Of a stretch of DNA of 13,633 nt, positions 7,698 to 13,633 are shown one piece after another. This DNA comes from Planctomycetia bacterium. GTDB taxonomy: Bacteria > Planctomycetota > Planctomycetia > Pirellulales > UBA1268. Position numbers and translations under genes: made by a program. How positions within the stretch are numbered: position 1 is the stretch's first letter; each line of letters begins with the position of its first letter. The notes under the pieces are model-generated. The model saw nothing but the letters and a program-made list of their open reading frames with translations, ran no database searches and was not told the origin of the DNA. The stretch spans positions 1-13,633 of the forward strand of contig RGBY01000046.1 of assembly GCA_009919445.1 (NCBI GenBank), read 5' to 3'.

Positions 7698-8575
7698 CAC
7701 TGTTGCCCCCAACGCTTAAGGAGCCCGTCATAGGCATCGATACGACGATCACGAAAAAATGGCCAGCGAGTGCGTGACCACTCGATACGGTCGAGATCAC
7801 AGTCAACAACGAGCGTGGCCGGTTCATCATGAGCAGCCACCGCCAGCCGCTGGCCGTTTGGTGCGTAAACCACACTCGCTCCCCAAAACCGCAGCTCGCC
7901 CTCCCGTCCGGTACGGTTTACGGCCACCACAAAAACACCGTTGGCAATGGCATGGCTTCTGAGCATCGTGTCCCAGGCTTCGTACTGTTCGGCATGCCAA
8001 TTCTCTTCGCCATCGAGCCAGCCAATGGCGGTCGGATAGACGAGCACCTCGGCACCCGCCAGAGCCGTCAGCCGGGCAGCCTCGGGGTACCACTGATCCC
8101 AGCAGACCAAGGGGCCGATCGCCACGCGCCGAGTCGGCACACTCAAAAAGCCACTGTCGCCCGGAGCGAAATAAAATTTCTCATAGTAGTGCGGGTCATC
8201 GGGAATGTGCATTTTTCGATAGGTACCAGCACGCGACCCATCGGTATCAAAGATGACCGCCGTGTTGTGAAACAGCCCGGCGGCCCGCCGCTCGAAAACG
8301 CTGGCAACCACGACGACCTCGTGTTCGCAAGCAGCGGCTGACAGTCGGTCTGTAAGCGGGCCAGGCACCGGCTCGGCCTCAACAAAACGCTGATGGTCTT
8401 CTGCCTGGCAGGGATATTCGCCGGCAAAAACTTCCTGCAGGCAGACAACCTCCGCTCCCTGATTCGCGGCTGCGGCAATGCCGGCAAGGGCTTGGGTGAT
8501 GTTCGCCTCACGCGCGGCGGTGCAGGCAGACTGGACCAGACCGATTTTCACCGTCCGGCCCGCGGCCGGTGTCAT
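7697..8575 (-). CDS. aguB: N-carbamoylputrescine amidase (nitrilase superfamily)
   Basis: This 292-residue cytosolic amidohydrolase hydrolyses N-carbamoylputrescine to putrescine, CO2 and ammonia. The nitrilase catalytic triad is visible: Glu48 (CLQE), Lys121 (YRKMHIP) and Cys158 (LVCWDQWYPEAAR). The context motifs YRKMHIPDDP and CWDQWYPE, plus the SHAIANG segment (207-213), are typical of the plant and bacterial carbamoylputrescine amidase subgroup rather than of general nitrilases. Its start overlaps the glyA stop by one base (TGATG) and its stop overlaps the agmatine deiminase start in the same way, so translation of the three genes is probably coupled. Adjacency to agmatine deiminase strongly supports the substrate call. 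Confidence 0.95.
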   Translation of the reverse strand: MTPAAGRTVKIGLVQSACTAAREANITQALAGIAAAANQGAEVVCLQEVFAGEYPCQAEDHQRFVEAEPVPGPLTDRLSAAACEHEVVVVASVFERRAAGLFHNTAVIFDTDGSRAGTYRKMHIPDDPHYYEKFYFAPGDSGFLSVPTRRVAIGPLVCWDQWYPEAARLTALAGAEVLVYPTAIGWLDGEENWHAEQYEAWDTMLRSHAIANGVFVVAVNRTGREGELRFWGASVVYAPNGQRLAVAAHDEPATLVVDCDLDRIEWSRTRWPFFRDRRIDAYDGLLKRWGQQ

Positions 8576-9843
8576 CAGGCCACCACTTCCTGCTGGTCAG
8601 TCAGCCGTGCTGCTGGCACGGGAAACTGCCCAGCCAGTTCGGCCACTTCGTGTCGGGTGGTTGTGATGACCTGCTCATCCTCCGGAGCTTTCAGCACCCG
8701 CAGAATCCAGTCAGCAACCTGCTGCATCTCGGCAGTGCCCATACCCCGAGTGGTCAGCGCCGGCGTACCGAGCCGAATACCAGAGGGATCAACCGGCTTC
8801 CGTTCATCGTAGGGAATCATGTTTTTGTTGCAGGTGATGCCGCAACGATCAAGCGCCTCTTCGGCCAGTTTGCCACCCAGCCCCAATGGCGTGACGTCTA
8901 CCAACATTAAATGGTTGTCCGTTCCGCCACTGACGAGTTTGACACCGCCGGCGGCAAGCGCTTCGGCGAGGCTGCGCGCATTGTCGACCACCCGCTGGGC
9001 ATAGGCCTTGAAGTCTGGCCGCAGGGCTTCGGCGAAGGCCACGGCCTTGCCCGCCACCACATGCATCAGCGGCCCACCCTGCGTGCCAGGGAAGACAGAG
9101 CGATCGAGGTCTTTCGCATGTTCTGCCCGGCACATGGCGATTCCCCCTCGCGGGCCGCGCAGGGTCTTATGAGTCGTGCTGGTGACAAAGTCAGCCACAG
9201 GGACGGGGCTGTTGTGAATCCCGGCAGCCACGAGGCCCGCGTAGTGGGCCATGTCGACGAGCAATTTCGCGCCGACTTCTTGGGCAATCTCTGCAAAACG
9301 GTCGTGCGGAATTTCACGCGGGTAGGCACTGGCTCCGGCCACAATCAACTTTGGCCTGTGCTCACGGGCAAGGCTGGCAATCTGGTCGAAGTCGAGCAGG
9401 TGATCGTCGCGTCGGACCCCGTAATGGACGAAGCGGTAGAGAATCCCGGAACTGTTCAGCCGCATGCCATGGGTGAGGTGGCCACCATGTGCAAGATCGA
9501 AGGCCAGCACGGTATCGCCCGGCTGAATGGCAGCCAAATAGACTGCGGCATTGGCCTGGCTGCCCGAGTGTGGCTGAACGTTGGCATGGTCGGCACCAAA
9601 AAGTTCCTTGGCCCGATCGCGAGCGAGGTCTTCCACCTTGTCAACGAACTCACAGCCACCGTAGTACCGGCGGCCCGGATACCCTTCGGCGTATTTGTTG
9701 GTCAGAACACTCCCCACCGCCTGCATCACGGCAGGGCTCGTGAAGTTCTCGCTGGCAATCATTTCCAGCCCCTCAGCCTGGCGGGTCTGTTCGGCGGCAA
9801 TTGCGGACCAGACTGCGGGATCTTCCTGCTCAACAAAATTCAC
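8575..9843 (-). CDS. glyA: serine hydroxymethyltransferase (GTG start)
   Basis: This 422-residue cytosolic PLP enzyme interconverts serine plus tetrahydrofolate with glycine plus 5,10-methylene-tetrahydrofolate. Visible landmarks are EMIASENF (27-34), the TNKYAEGYPGRRYYGG region (48-63), PHSGSQAN (91-98), AHGGHLTHG (118-126), DMAHYAGLVAAG (197-208) and the PLP site TSTTHKTLRGPRGG (221-234) with Lys226. A conserved arginine (Arg358) lies in IRLGTPALTTRG. The frame stays open to 10035, but that part has no family resemblance and overlaps the M50 gene. I place the start at GTG 9843 because AAGGAGGT lies 6-7 nt upstream and the length then matches the family. It leads the glyA-aguB-aguA operon with its own promoter candidate. 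Confidence 0.97.
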   Translation of the reverse strand: MNFVEQEDPAVWSAIAAEQTRQAEGLEMIASENFTSPAVMQAVGSVLTNKYAEGYPGRRYYGGCEFVDKVEDLARDRAKELFGADHANVQPHSGSQANAAVYLAAIQPGDTVLAFDLAHGGHLTHGMRLNSSGILYRFVHYGVRRDDHLLDFDQIASLAREHRPKLIVAGASAYPREIPHDRFAEIAQEVGAKLLVDMAHYAGLVAAGIHNSPVPVADFVTSTTHKTLRGPRGGIAMCRAEHAKDLDRSVFPGTQGGPLMHVVAGKAVAFAEALRPDFKAYAQRVVDNARSLAEALAAGGVKLVSGGTDNHLMLVDVTPLGLGGKLAEEALDRCGITCNKNMIPYDERKPVDPSGIRLGTPALTTRGMGTAEMQQVADWILRVLKAPEDEQVITTTRHEVAELAGQFPVPAARLTDQQEVVA

Positions 9844-9849
9844 GTAACA

Positions 9850-9857
9850 CCTCCTTG
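9850..9857 (-). promoter_or_regulatory. strong ribosome binding site that decides the glyA GTG start
   Basis: On the minus strand AAGGAGGT lies just upstream of the GTG at 9843, an almost complete anti-16S match. It fixes the start 64 codons inside the longest open frame. Most other genes in the window have much weaker sites. Confidence 0.75.
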
Positions 9858-9897
9858 GGCGGGCTGCGGGCAAGCTCAGCTCAACTGACTCTTCCCT

Positions 9898-9926
9898 ATT
9901 GTGGGAGGCTACTGGCAAGGCGTCAA
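9898..9926 (-). promoter_or_regulatory. sigma70-like promoter for glyA-aguB-aguA
   Basis: On the minus strand TTGACG (9926-9921) and CACAAT (9903-9898) are exactly 17 nt apart, matching the -35 and -10 consensus at five and four of six positions. They lie in the 106-nt gap between the M50 stop and the glyA GTG. Transcription would begin near 9891, giving a leader of about 48 nt that contains the strong Shine-Dalgarno. Confidence 0.45.
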
Positions 9927-9949
9927 CGAACGGCAGCAAGAGCCCCGGA

Positions 9950-10891
9950 CTACGGCAACCGTAGTGGCTCCGGCATGAAGGTGAGCACCGGAATCGCCAA
10001 CGCCGCCAGTCCCAGCAACTGTCGTGTTCGGTCAAGCGGCCGGTATTCAGCCCGAATCGGCGGGTGATCGACCCCCATGAAGGTAATAATCACCACCATT
10101 GCCACCCACTGATAGCCGCCCAAAATCACAATAGCCCCAATCGCCCCGAGCAGCACACTGCGTGTCACGAGATGCGACCGCCTGCCAAACAGGGCGTGAC
10201 AGACATGCCCTCCATCCAGCTGGCTCAGCGGCAGCATATTCAGGCCAGTCACCAGCAGGCCAAGCCAGCCGGCCATAAGCAGGGCATTGGGGGCAATCGT
10301 CTGGCCCGATGGCAGGTCTGGACGAATCACGGCCAAGAGCCAGTCGCCAAGCAGCGGCAGGCCAAAGGGACTCTCCTCTGTTGGCAGACCAACGGCCATA
10401 CCAACAGCCAGCACCGGAATCGCCAGCACAAGCCCGGCAAGTGGGCCTGCCAGAGCGATATCAAAGAGCTGCCGCCGGTCGGCCCGCGAGCCCTCCATGC
10501 CAATCACTGCCCCGAACGTGCCTGTGAGCATTACGGGAACGGGCAAGAAGAACGGCAGCGTGGCAGGAATGCCATGCCGTCTGGCGGCCACAAAGTGACC
10601 CGCTTCATGAGCCGAAAGAATGGCCATCACGGCCAGCATGTACGTCAGCCCCCGAGACCAGTGCGTCCCCACATCTGCCCAAAAGGTGTCATCAAGCCCA
10701 AGCACGGCCGGCTGCCAGCCAACCGTCCCCGCAGCAAAGGTCGTCAGGCAGGTCGCCAGATAGAGCAGGACATTCCGTGTCGGCAGGCTCCGCGGCCGTG
10801 GCCGGTCAACCGGCTGATCACAGAGAGACAACGGGACTGGCGCTGGCTCGATTGGCACGACTGAACCGATATGCTGACTGGAGTCTGACAT
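9950..10891 (-). CDS. site-2-protease-like membrane metalloprotease, M50 family
   Basis: This 313-residue integral membrane protein has the zinc motif HEAGH (95-99) inside a hydrophobic helix. The third ligand region is NMLPLSQLDGGH (218-229) with Asp226. Between them, FFLPVP (114-119), GTFGAVIGM (124-132) and the small-residue segment ALAGPLAGL (146-154) are typical of the EGY-like bacterial and plastid branch of M50. The N-terminal 35 residues are proline-rich and polar, and no PDZ domain is visible. Such proteases cleave membrane-spanning substrates in regulated proteolysis; the substrate is unknown. I chose ATG 10891 (GGGGG 4 nt upstream) over the longer frame to 11065, which would overlap lysA. 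It is divergent from lysA and 106 nt upstream of glyA. Confidence 0.9.
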   Translation of the reverse strand: MSDSSQHIGSVVPIEPAPVPLSLCDQPVDRPRPRSLPTRNVLLYLATCLTTFAAGTVGWQPAVLGLDDTFWADVGTHWSRGLTYMLAVMAILSAHEAGHFVAARRHGIPATLPFFLPVPVMLTGTFGAVIGMEGSRADRRQLFDIALAGPLAGLVLAIPVLAVGMAVGLPTEESPFGLPLLGDWLLAVIRPDLPSGQTIAPNALLMAGWLGLLVTGLNMLPLSQLDGGHVCHALFGRRSHLVTRSVLLGAIGAIVILGGYQWVAMVVIITFMGVDHPPIRAEYRPLDRTRQLLGLAALAIPVLTFMPEPLRLP

Positions 10892-10926
10892 GATGCCCCC
10901 AAGATAGCCGCTCGCTGCCTTTCCGG

Positions 10927-10953
10927 TTGCCAGACCGGGCTGATTGGTACACT
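10927..10953 (+). promoter_or_regulatory. possible promoter for lysA
   Basis: TTGCCA (10927-10932) and TACACT (10948-10953) lie in the 118-bp divergent gap before lysA. The boxes match the consensus at four of six positions each, but the spacer is only 15 nt. This is the best plus-strand pair I see in the gap, and it is weak. I see no clear promoter for the divergent M50 gene. Confidence 0.22.
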
Positions 10954-11009
10954 TTTGCTGGCTTGTTCGCTCCGTTTCATCTCCATTCCCGCAGAGTTTC
11001 ACCGCACCA

Positions 11010-12344
11010 ATGACCAGCCCCGCTTCTGCTGCCAGCACAAACGCCCCATCCGAAGGCACCGGCATTCGGCACGAGTTTGCCGGAATGAGGGTGAGCGACC
11101 TGGCCGAACGCTATGGCACACCGCTGTACGTCTACGATGCGGCTGTCATTCGGCAGCGATGTGCTGATCTGGCTGCCTGGGACACCGTTCGATTCGCCCA
11201 AAAGGCCTGTTCCAATCTGGCTGTGCTCGACCTGGTCCGCCGGGAAGGAGTGCTGGTCGACGCGGTCAGTCACGGCGAAATTGCCCGGGCCATTGCCGCT
11301 GGCTATCCGACCACAGCAGCACCTCAAACCAACCCAGACGCACTCCCGCCGGCCGATCCCATCGTCTACACGGCCGACATCTTTGACCGGGAGAGTCTTG
11401 AAGCCGTCGTCCGCCATGGCATTCACGTCAACTGTGGTTCCGCTGACATGCTCGACCAACTGGCAGAGCGGGTGCCGGGTGCGCATGTCACGCTGCGGAT
11501 CAATCCTGGGTTTGGACATGGCCATAGCCAGAAGACCAACACCGGAGGAGAAGGCTCGAAGCATGGCATCTGGCACGAAGACGTCCCGGATGTGCTCCGC
11601 CGTGCAGAGTGGGCCGGCCTTTCGGTCAGCGGCCTCCACATGCACATCGGCAGCGGCACTGACCTCGAGCATCTGGCCACCGTGGCCGACGCACTCGAGA
11701 AGACCGCTCGAGAGATTGGCCGCTCCCTGACAACCATCAGTGCCGGCGGCGGACTTCCTGTGCCTTACCGAGCGGACGAACCGCGGCCCGACCTCTCCGG
11801 CTACTTCACCCTTTGGGATACCACGAGAAAGCGTCTGGAAGACGCCTTCGGCCACCGCATCCGACTTGAGATTGAACCGGGCCGCTACCTCACGGCTGAG
11901 TCGGGAGCACTCATCACGGAAGTTCGCGCGATTAAACGCCAGGGCAGCAAGAAGTACCTGCTGGTCGATGCCGGCTTTCACACGCTGGCCCGACCGGTTC
12001 TCTATGGCTCCTACCATCCGATGAGTCTGGCTCCGGCTGCCCAGCCGCCTTCGGGCCATGAAGCCGTGGCCATTGGCGGACCACTCTGTGAGTCTGGCGA
12101 CATCTTCACCCAGGAAGAGGGCGGCTTTGTCTCCACCCGCGACCTGCCCCCGGCTCGGGTTGGCGACCTGCTGATCATTGAGATCGCCGGTGCCTACGGC
12201 TTTGTGATGGCGAGCAACTACAATTCGAAGCCGTTTCCAGCAGAAGTCCTCATTGACGCTGGTCAGTCACGGCTGGTGCGGGCTCGTCAGACGGCCGAAG
12301 ATCTGCTCCGTGGAGAATCGGTAACCGGGCTGCCTGAGAGCTGA
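11010..12344 (+). CDS. lysA: diaminopimelate decarboxylase, E. coli-like type
   Basis: This 444-residue cytosolic PLP enzyme of the fold-III (alanine-racemase-like) group converts meso-diaminopimelate to lysine and CO2. Lys65 in VRFAQKACSN is the PLP lysine. Other landmarks are GTPLYVYD (36-43), NPGFGHGHSQKTNTGG (165-180), HMHIGSGTDL (210-219), SAGGGLPVPY (244-253), EIEPGRYL (287-294), and the partner-subunit site GGPLCESGD (356-364, with Cys360) and GAYG (394-397). Several of these resemble the E. coli LysA subtype more than the HIGSQ subtype usual in Gram-positives. I chose ATG 11010. The frame extends upstream to a TTG at 10944, and ATG 11085 would cut into the conserved N-terminus. No strong Shine-Dalgarno is visible. 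A GC-rich inverted repeat follows the stop. Confidence 0.96.
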   Translation: MTSPASAASTNAPSEGTGIRHEFAGMRVSDLAERYGTPLYVYDAAVIRQRCADLAAWDTVRFAQKACSNLAVLDLVRREGVLVDAVSHGEIARAIAAGYPTTAAPQTNPDALPPADPIVYTADIFDRESLEAVVRHGIHVNCGSADMLDQLAERVPGAHVTLRINPGFGHGHSQKTNTGGEGSKHGIWHEDVPDVLRRAEWAGLSVSGLHMHIGSGTDLEHLATVADALEKTAREIGRSLTTISAGGGLPVPYRADEPRPDLSGYFTLWDTTRKRLEDAFGHRIRLEIEPGRYLTAESGALITEVRAIKRQGSKKYLLVDAGFHTLARPVLYGSYHPMSLAPAAQPPSGHEAVAIGGPLCESGDIFTQEEGGFVSTRDLPPARVGDLLIIEIAGAYGFVMASNYNSKPFPAEVLIDAGQSRLVRARQTAEDLLRGESVTGLPES

Positions 12345-12348
12345 GTAG

Positions 12349-12382
12349 CCTCCCGGGCCGCACCGGCCTCCACGCCGGGAGG
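12349..12382 (+). terminator. GC-rich inverted repeat after lysA, probable transcription end
   Basis: CCTCCCGG (12349-12356) and CCGGGAGG (12375-12382) form a perfect 8-bp stem with an 18-nt loop, starting 5 nt after the lysA stop. No T tract follows, so termination would not be classically intrinsic. A further GC-rich palindromic stretch continues to about 12400. Confidence 0.4.
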
Positions 12383-12448
12383 TGCCGGCCGCGACCGGCA
12401 AAACAGTGGTTCTTGACCATCGAACAGGGGCGGTGGCCGCGATTCGGT

Positions 12449-12477
12449 TTGGTCGAGCCGCCTGGTGGGGCTATAGT
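12449..12477 (+). promoter_or_regulatory. sigma70-like promoter for the ferredoxin gene
   Basis: TTGGTC (12449-12454) and TATAGT (12472-12477) are 17 nt apart; the -10 matches five of six consensus positions. They lie in the 178-nt gap after lysA. The start point would be near 12484, giving a leader of about 39 nt. That leader has no Shine-Dalgarno before the ferredoxin ATG. Confidence 0.45.
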
Positions 12478-12522
12478 ACAGGAAGTTGGATTCTGGACCT
12501 TTTTCAACCGATTTCTGCTCTT

Positions 12523-12915
12523 ATGGCAAAGCAAGGCCCCCGTAAAAAGCTGCCCAAAGAACTGGCAGTCATCAATGCCGACAATTGCACTGGCTGCGAA
12601 AGTTGCCTGGAAGTGTGTCCAGTCGACTGCATCATCAAGGTGCAGCAGTACGACCAGTTCCACAACCTGCAGAGTTGGTGTCAGATTGACATCGAACGCT
12701 GCGTCGGCTGTGAGGTTTGTGTCCACATCCCCGGTAAAAAGACCAATCCCTACGATCTCAAGGTCTGCCCGTGGGATGCCATCGAAATGGTACCGACCGA
12801 AGAAGTTGCGATTGCCGTTTCCCAGATGGGCGGACCGCCGGAATATGTCGAGGCCAACTGGGATCGGCTGGTCGACACCGCCCAGCATCTCGCTGAGCTA
12901 AAGGCAGGCAGCTGA
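12523..12915 (+). CDS. ferredoxin with two [4Fe-4S] motifs, the second with an insertion
   Basis: This 130-residue soluble electron carrier has a canonical first motif with Cys22, 25, 28 and 32 (C-x2-C-x2-C-x3-CP). The second motif has Cys60, 63 and 66, but the last cysteine is Cys82 before a proline, giving C-x2-C-x2-C-x15-CP instead of x3. The extra 12 residues contain HIPGKKTNPYD. In the usual dicluster fold Cys82 would complete cluster I and Cys32 cluster II. Two more cysteines (Cys36, Cys53) lie nearby. A basic N-terminus (3-12) and an acidic C-terminal helix extend the core. I chose ATG 12523 because it follows the promoter; the open frame upstream covers the promoter and hairpin. The redox partner is unknown. 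Confidence 0.85.
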   Translation: MAKQGPRKKLPKELAVINADNCTGCESCLEVCPVDCIIKVQQYDQFHNLQSWCQIDIERCVGCEVCVHIPGKKTNPYDLKVCPWDAIEMVPTEEVAIAVSQMGGPPEYVEANWDRLVDTAQHLAELKAGS

Positions 12916-12970
12916 ACCAGCCTTTGCCTGGCAGGACGTAGCCTTCTCGCCCACTCGGCTCGCTTTCGCC

Positions 12971-12986
12971 CCCCGAGGTACCGGGG
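12971..12986 (+). terminator. small GC-rich hairpin after the ferredoxin gene
   Basis: CCCCG and CGGGG form a 5-bp stem with a 6-nt loop, followed by TCTT, about 55 nt after the ferredoxin stop. A second small inverted repeat, TGCTCG/CGAGCA with a T-rich loop, lies at 13001-13021. Either could end the ferredoxin transcript; both are weak. Confidence 0.28.
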
Positions 12987-13021
12987 TCTTCCAGACCGAT
13001 TGCTCGACTTTTTCGCGAGCA

Positions 13022-13051
13022 TTGACTAAGGTGAACAAAAGGCCATCTATT
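13022..13051 (+). promoter_or_regulatory. possible promoter for dprA
   Basis: TTGACT (13022-13027) and TCTATT (13046-13051) are 18 nt apart, matching five and four of six consensus positions. They lie in the 193-nt gap between the ferredoxin and dprA. The leader to the dprA ATG would be about 50 nt and contains a GAGG ribosome site. Confidence 0.35.
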
Positions 13052-13108
13052 GGCCCGCAGTCCAGCTGTAGTGACTGGCGTCACCCCCTCAAGCATGCGA
13101 GGTCTGGC

Positions 13109-13546
13109 ATGTCCCCACCTGCCCTCACAAGCAAACCTTCCGATCGCACCAGCCGCCTGTTCGAGCGGCTTCAGCTGATGGCTGTCCCCGGGCTCGGCCC
13201 CCAGCTCCGGCGGCGGCTGCTTGAGCGGTTCAGCTCAGCAGCGGCGATTCTGGAAGCCAATGAACTCGATCTCCGAGCGGTTCACGGCATTGGTCGCCAG
13301 CTGGCCGCCGCCATCACAACTGCCAAGCAAACAGGATTTGCTGAGCAGGTTCTGACTGCCTGCGATCAGCATGGCATTCGCATCCTGCAGGACGACGACA
13401 CAGACTATCCCCGCTTGCTCACCACCATCGATGATCCGCCCGACATGCTCTTTGTCCGCGGGCGGTTCCAACCATCAGATGACGTATGCTTGGCCGTATC
13501 AACTTTCAATACCGCAACGTCTGCAGACAGGGGGCCGGCTGAATAG
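13109..13546 (+). pseudogene. dprA: dprA (DNA-processing protein A), intact N-terminus, then frame broken at the Rossmann motif
   Basis: DprA loads RecA onto incoming single-stranded DNA during transformation. The frame encodes 145 residues against roughly 300-390 in intact DprA. Residues 20-70 are a helix-hairpin-helix region (MAVPGLG 24-30, VHGIG 58-62). Residues 88-118 give the run into the Rossmann core, including DYPRLL (99-104) and PPDMLFVRGR (110-119). After LAV (128-130), where the family has the nucleotide-binding V-G-T/S-R motif, the sequence becomes STFNTATS and stops at 13546. Another frame then gives LMVV (13563-13574) and HHDALAGKG (13605-13631), resembling the LTVVSGLA...AAHxxAL part of DprA. 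This suggests frameshifts, decay or sequencing errors near a contig end. ATG 13109 has GAGG upstream. Identity as dprA is firm; pseudogene status is not. Confidence 0.7.
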
Positions 13547-13633
13547 CTCAAGCCGTAAACCATTGATGGTTGTGTTGTGCTGTGTGTACCAGCGCCAGCA
13601 GCGCCATCACGACGCACTGGCTGGTAAAGGCCT
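13547..13633 (+). other. out-of-frame remnant resembling the DprA Rossmann core
   Basis: This stretch follows the premature stop. One frame stays open to the window end and begins near 13509. It contains GRL, LMVV and HHDALAGKG at spacings close to those of the DprA core, but the expected SGLARGID between them is replaced by ten unrelated residues, one codon fewer than usual. It could also be the edge of unrelated inserted DNA, but no inverted repeat or transposase motif is visible before the window ends. Confidence 0.4.

Noticed and set aside
8911..9888. Long plus-strand open frame (325 codons) antisense to glyA
   Set aside because: It mirrors the codon pattern of glyA on the other strand, has no recognisable family motifs, and glyA is certain. 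It is a GC-driven shadow.
9844..10035. N-terminal extension of SHMT (64 codons)
   Set aside because: It has no family resemblance, it overlaps the M50 gene and covers the promoter. The GTG at 9843 has a near-perfect Shine-Dalgarno.
10892..11065. N-terminal extension of the M50 protease (58 codons)
   Set aside because: It would overlap the start of lysA and fill the divergent control region. ATG 10891 has a plausible ribosome site.
10977..12059. Long minus-strand open frame (360 codons) antisense to lysA
   Set aside because: It has no domain resemblance and lies fully over the well-conserved lysA. It is a shadow frame.
11010..12344. Arginine decarboxylase or carboxynorspermidine decarboxylase instead of LysA
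   Set aside because: It was considered because of the nearby polyamine genes and the shared fold. The GGPLCESGD, EPGR and KTNTGG motifs and the length fit diaminopimelate decarboxylase.
12382..12522. N-terminal extension of the ferredoxin (47 codons)
   Set aside because: It would translate the hairpin arm and the promoter. ATG 12523 gives the standard ferredoxin start.
13547..13633. Insertion sequence or group II intron edge inside dprA
   Set aside because: No terminal inverted repeat, target duplication, transposase motif or GTGYG-type intron start could be seen. The residual DprA-like words in another frame fit decay or sequencing error better.

Overview
The window is bacterial chromosomal DNA that is GC-rich and densely coded. 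Protein style (SHMT, the ferredoxin, tandem UspA and P-type ATPase neighbours) and uneven use of Shine-Dalgarno sites suggest Planctomycetota or a relative. That assignment is inference from general resemblance, with no marker gene. I found no tRNA, rRNA, CRISPR array or recognisable insertion sequence.

Left block (1-6399, minus strand, transcribed right to left). The order is a DoxX-family membrane protein, a rhomboid protease, a Ca2+/cation antiporter of the CaCA family, a P2A Ca2+-ATPase, a tandem-domain universal stress protein, and the first 37 codons of an FAD-dependent oxidoreductase that runs off the left edge. From the rhomboid to UspA the gaps are 45, 27 and 74 nt. This looks like one membrane, calcium and stress operon pairing a gradient-driven exchanger with an ATP-driven pump.

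Middle block (6642-10891, minus strand). It holds glyA, N-carbamoylputrescine amidase and agmatine deiminase, preceded by a site-2-protease-like M50 metalloprotease. glyA starts at a GTG behind a near-perfect Shine-Dalgarno and a sigma70-like promoter. The three metabolic genes are joined by two identical one-base TGATG overlaps. The two polyamine enzymes convert agmatine to N-carbamoylputrescine and then putrescine. No arginine decarboxylase is present here.

Right block (11010-13633, plus strand). It starts divergently from the M50 gene across 118 bp. It carries an E. coli-type diaminopimelate decarboxylase (lysA), an inverted repeat, a promoter, a dicluster ferredoxin with an enlarged second cluster motif, and a dprA gene. 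The dprA frame loses family resemblance at the Rossmann nucleotide-binding motif and stops, while weak DprA-like sequence continues in another frame to the window end. That is either a decayed or interrupted gene or poor sequence at a contig end.

The best-supported points for a second look are the broken dprA, the ferredoxin insertion, the calcium transport operon with altered ion-site residues, and the tightly coupled glyA-polyamine operon. I did not find a clearly new defence or mobile system.
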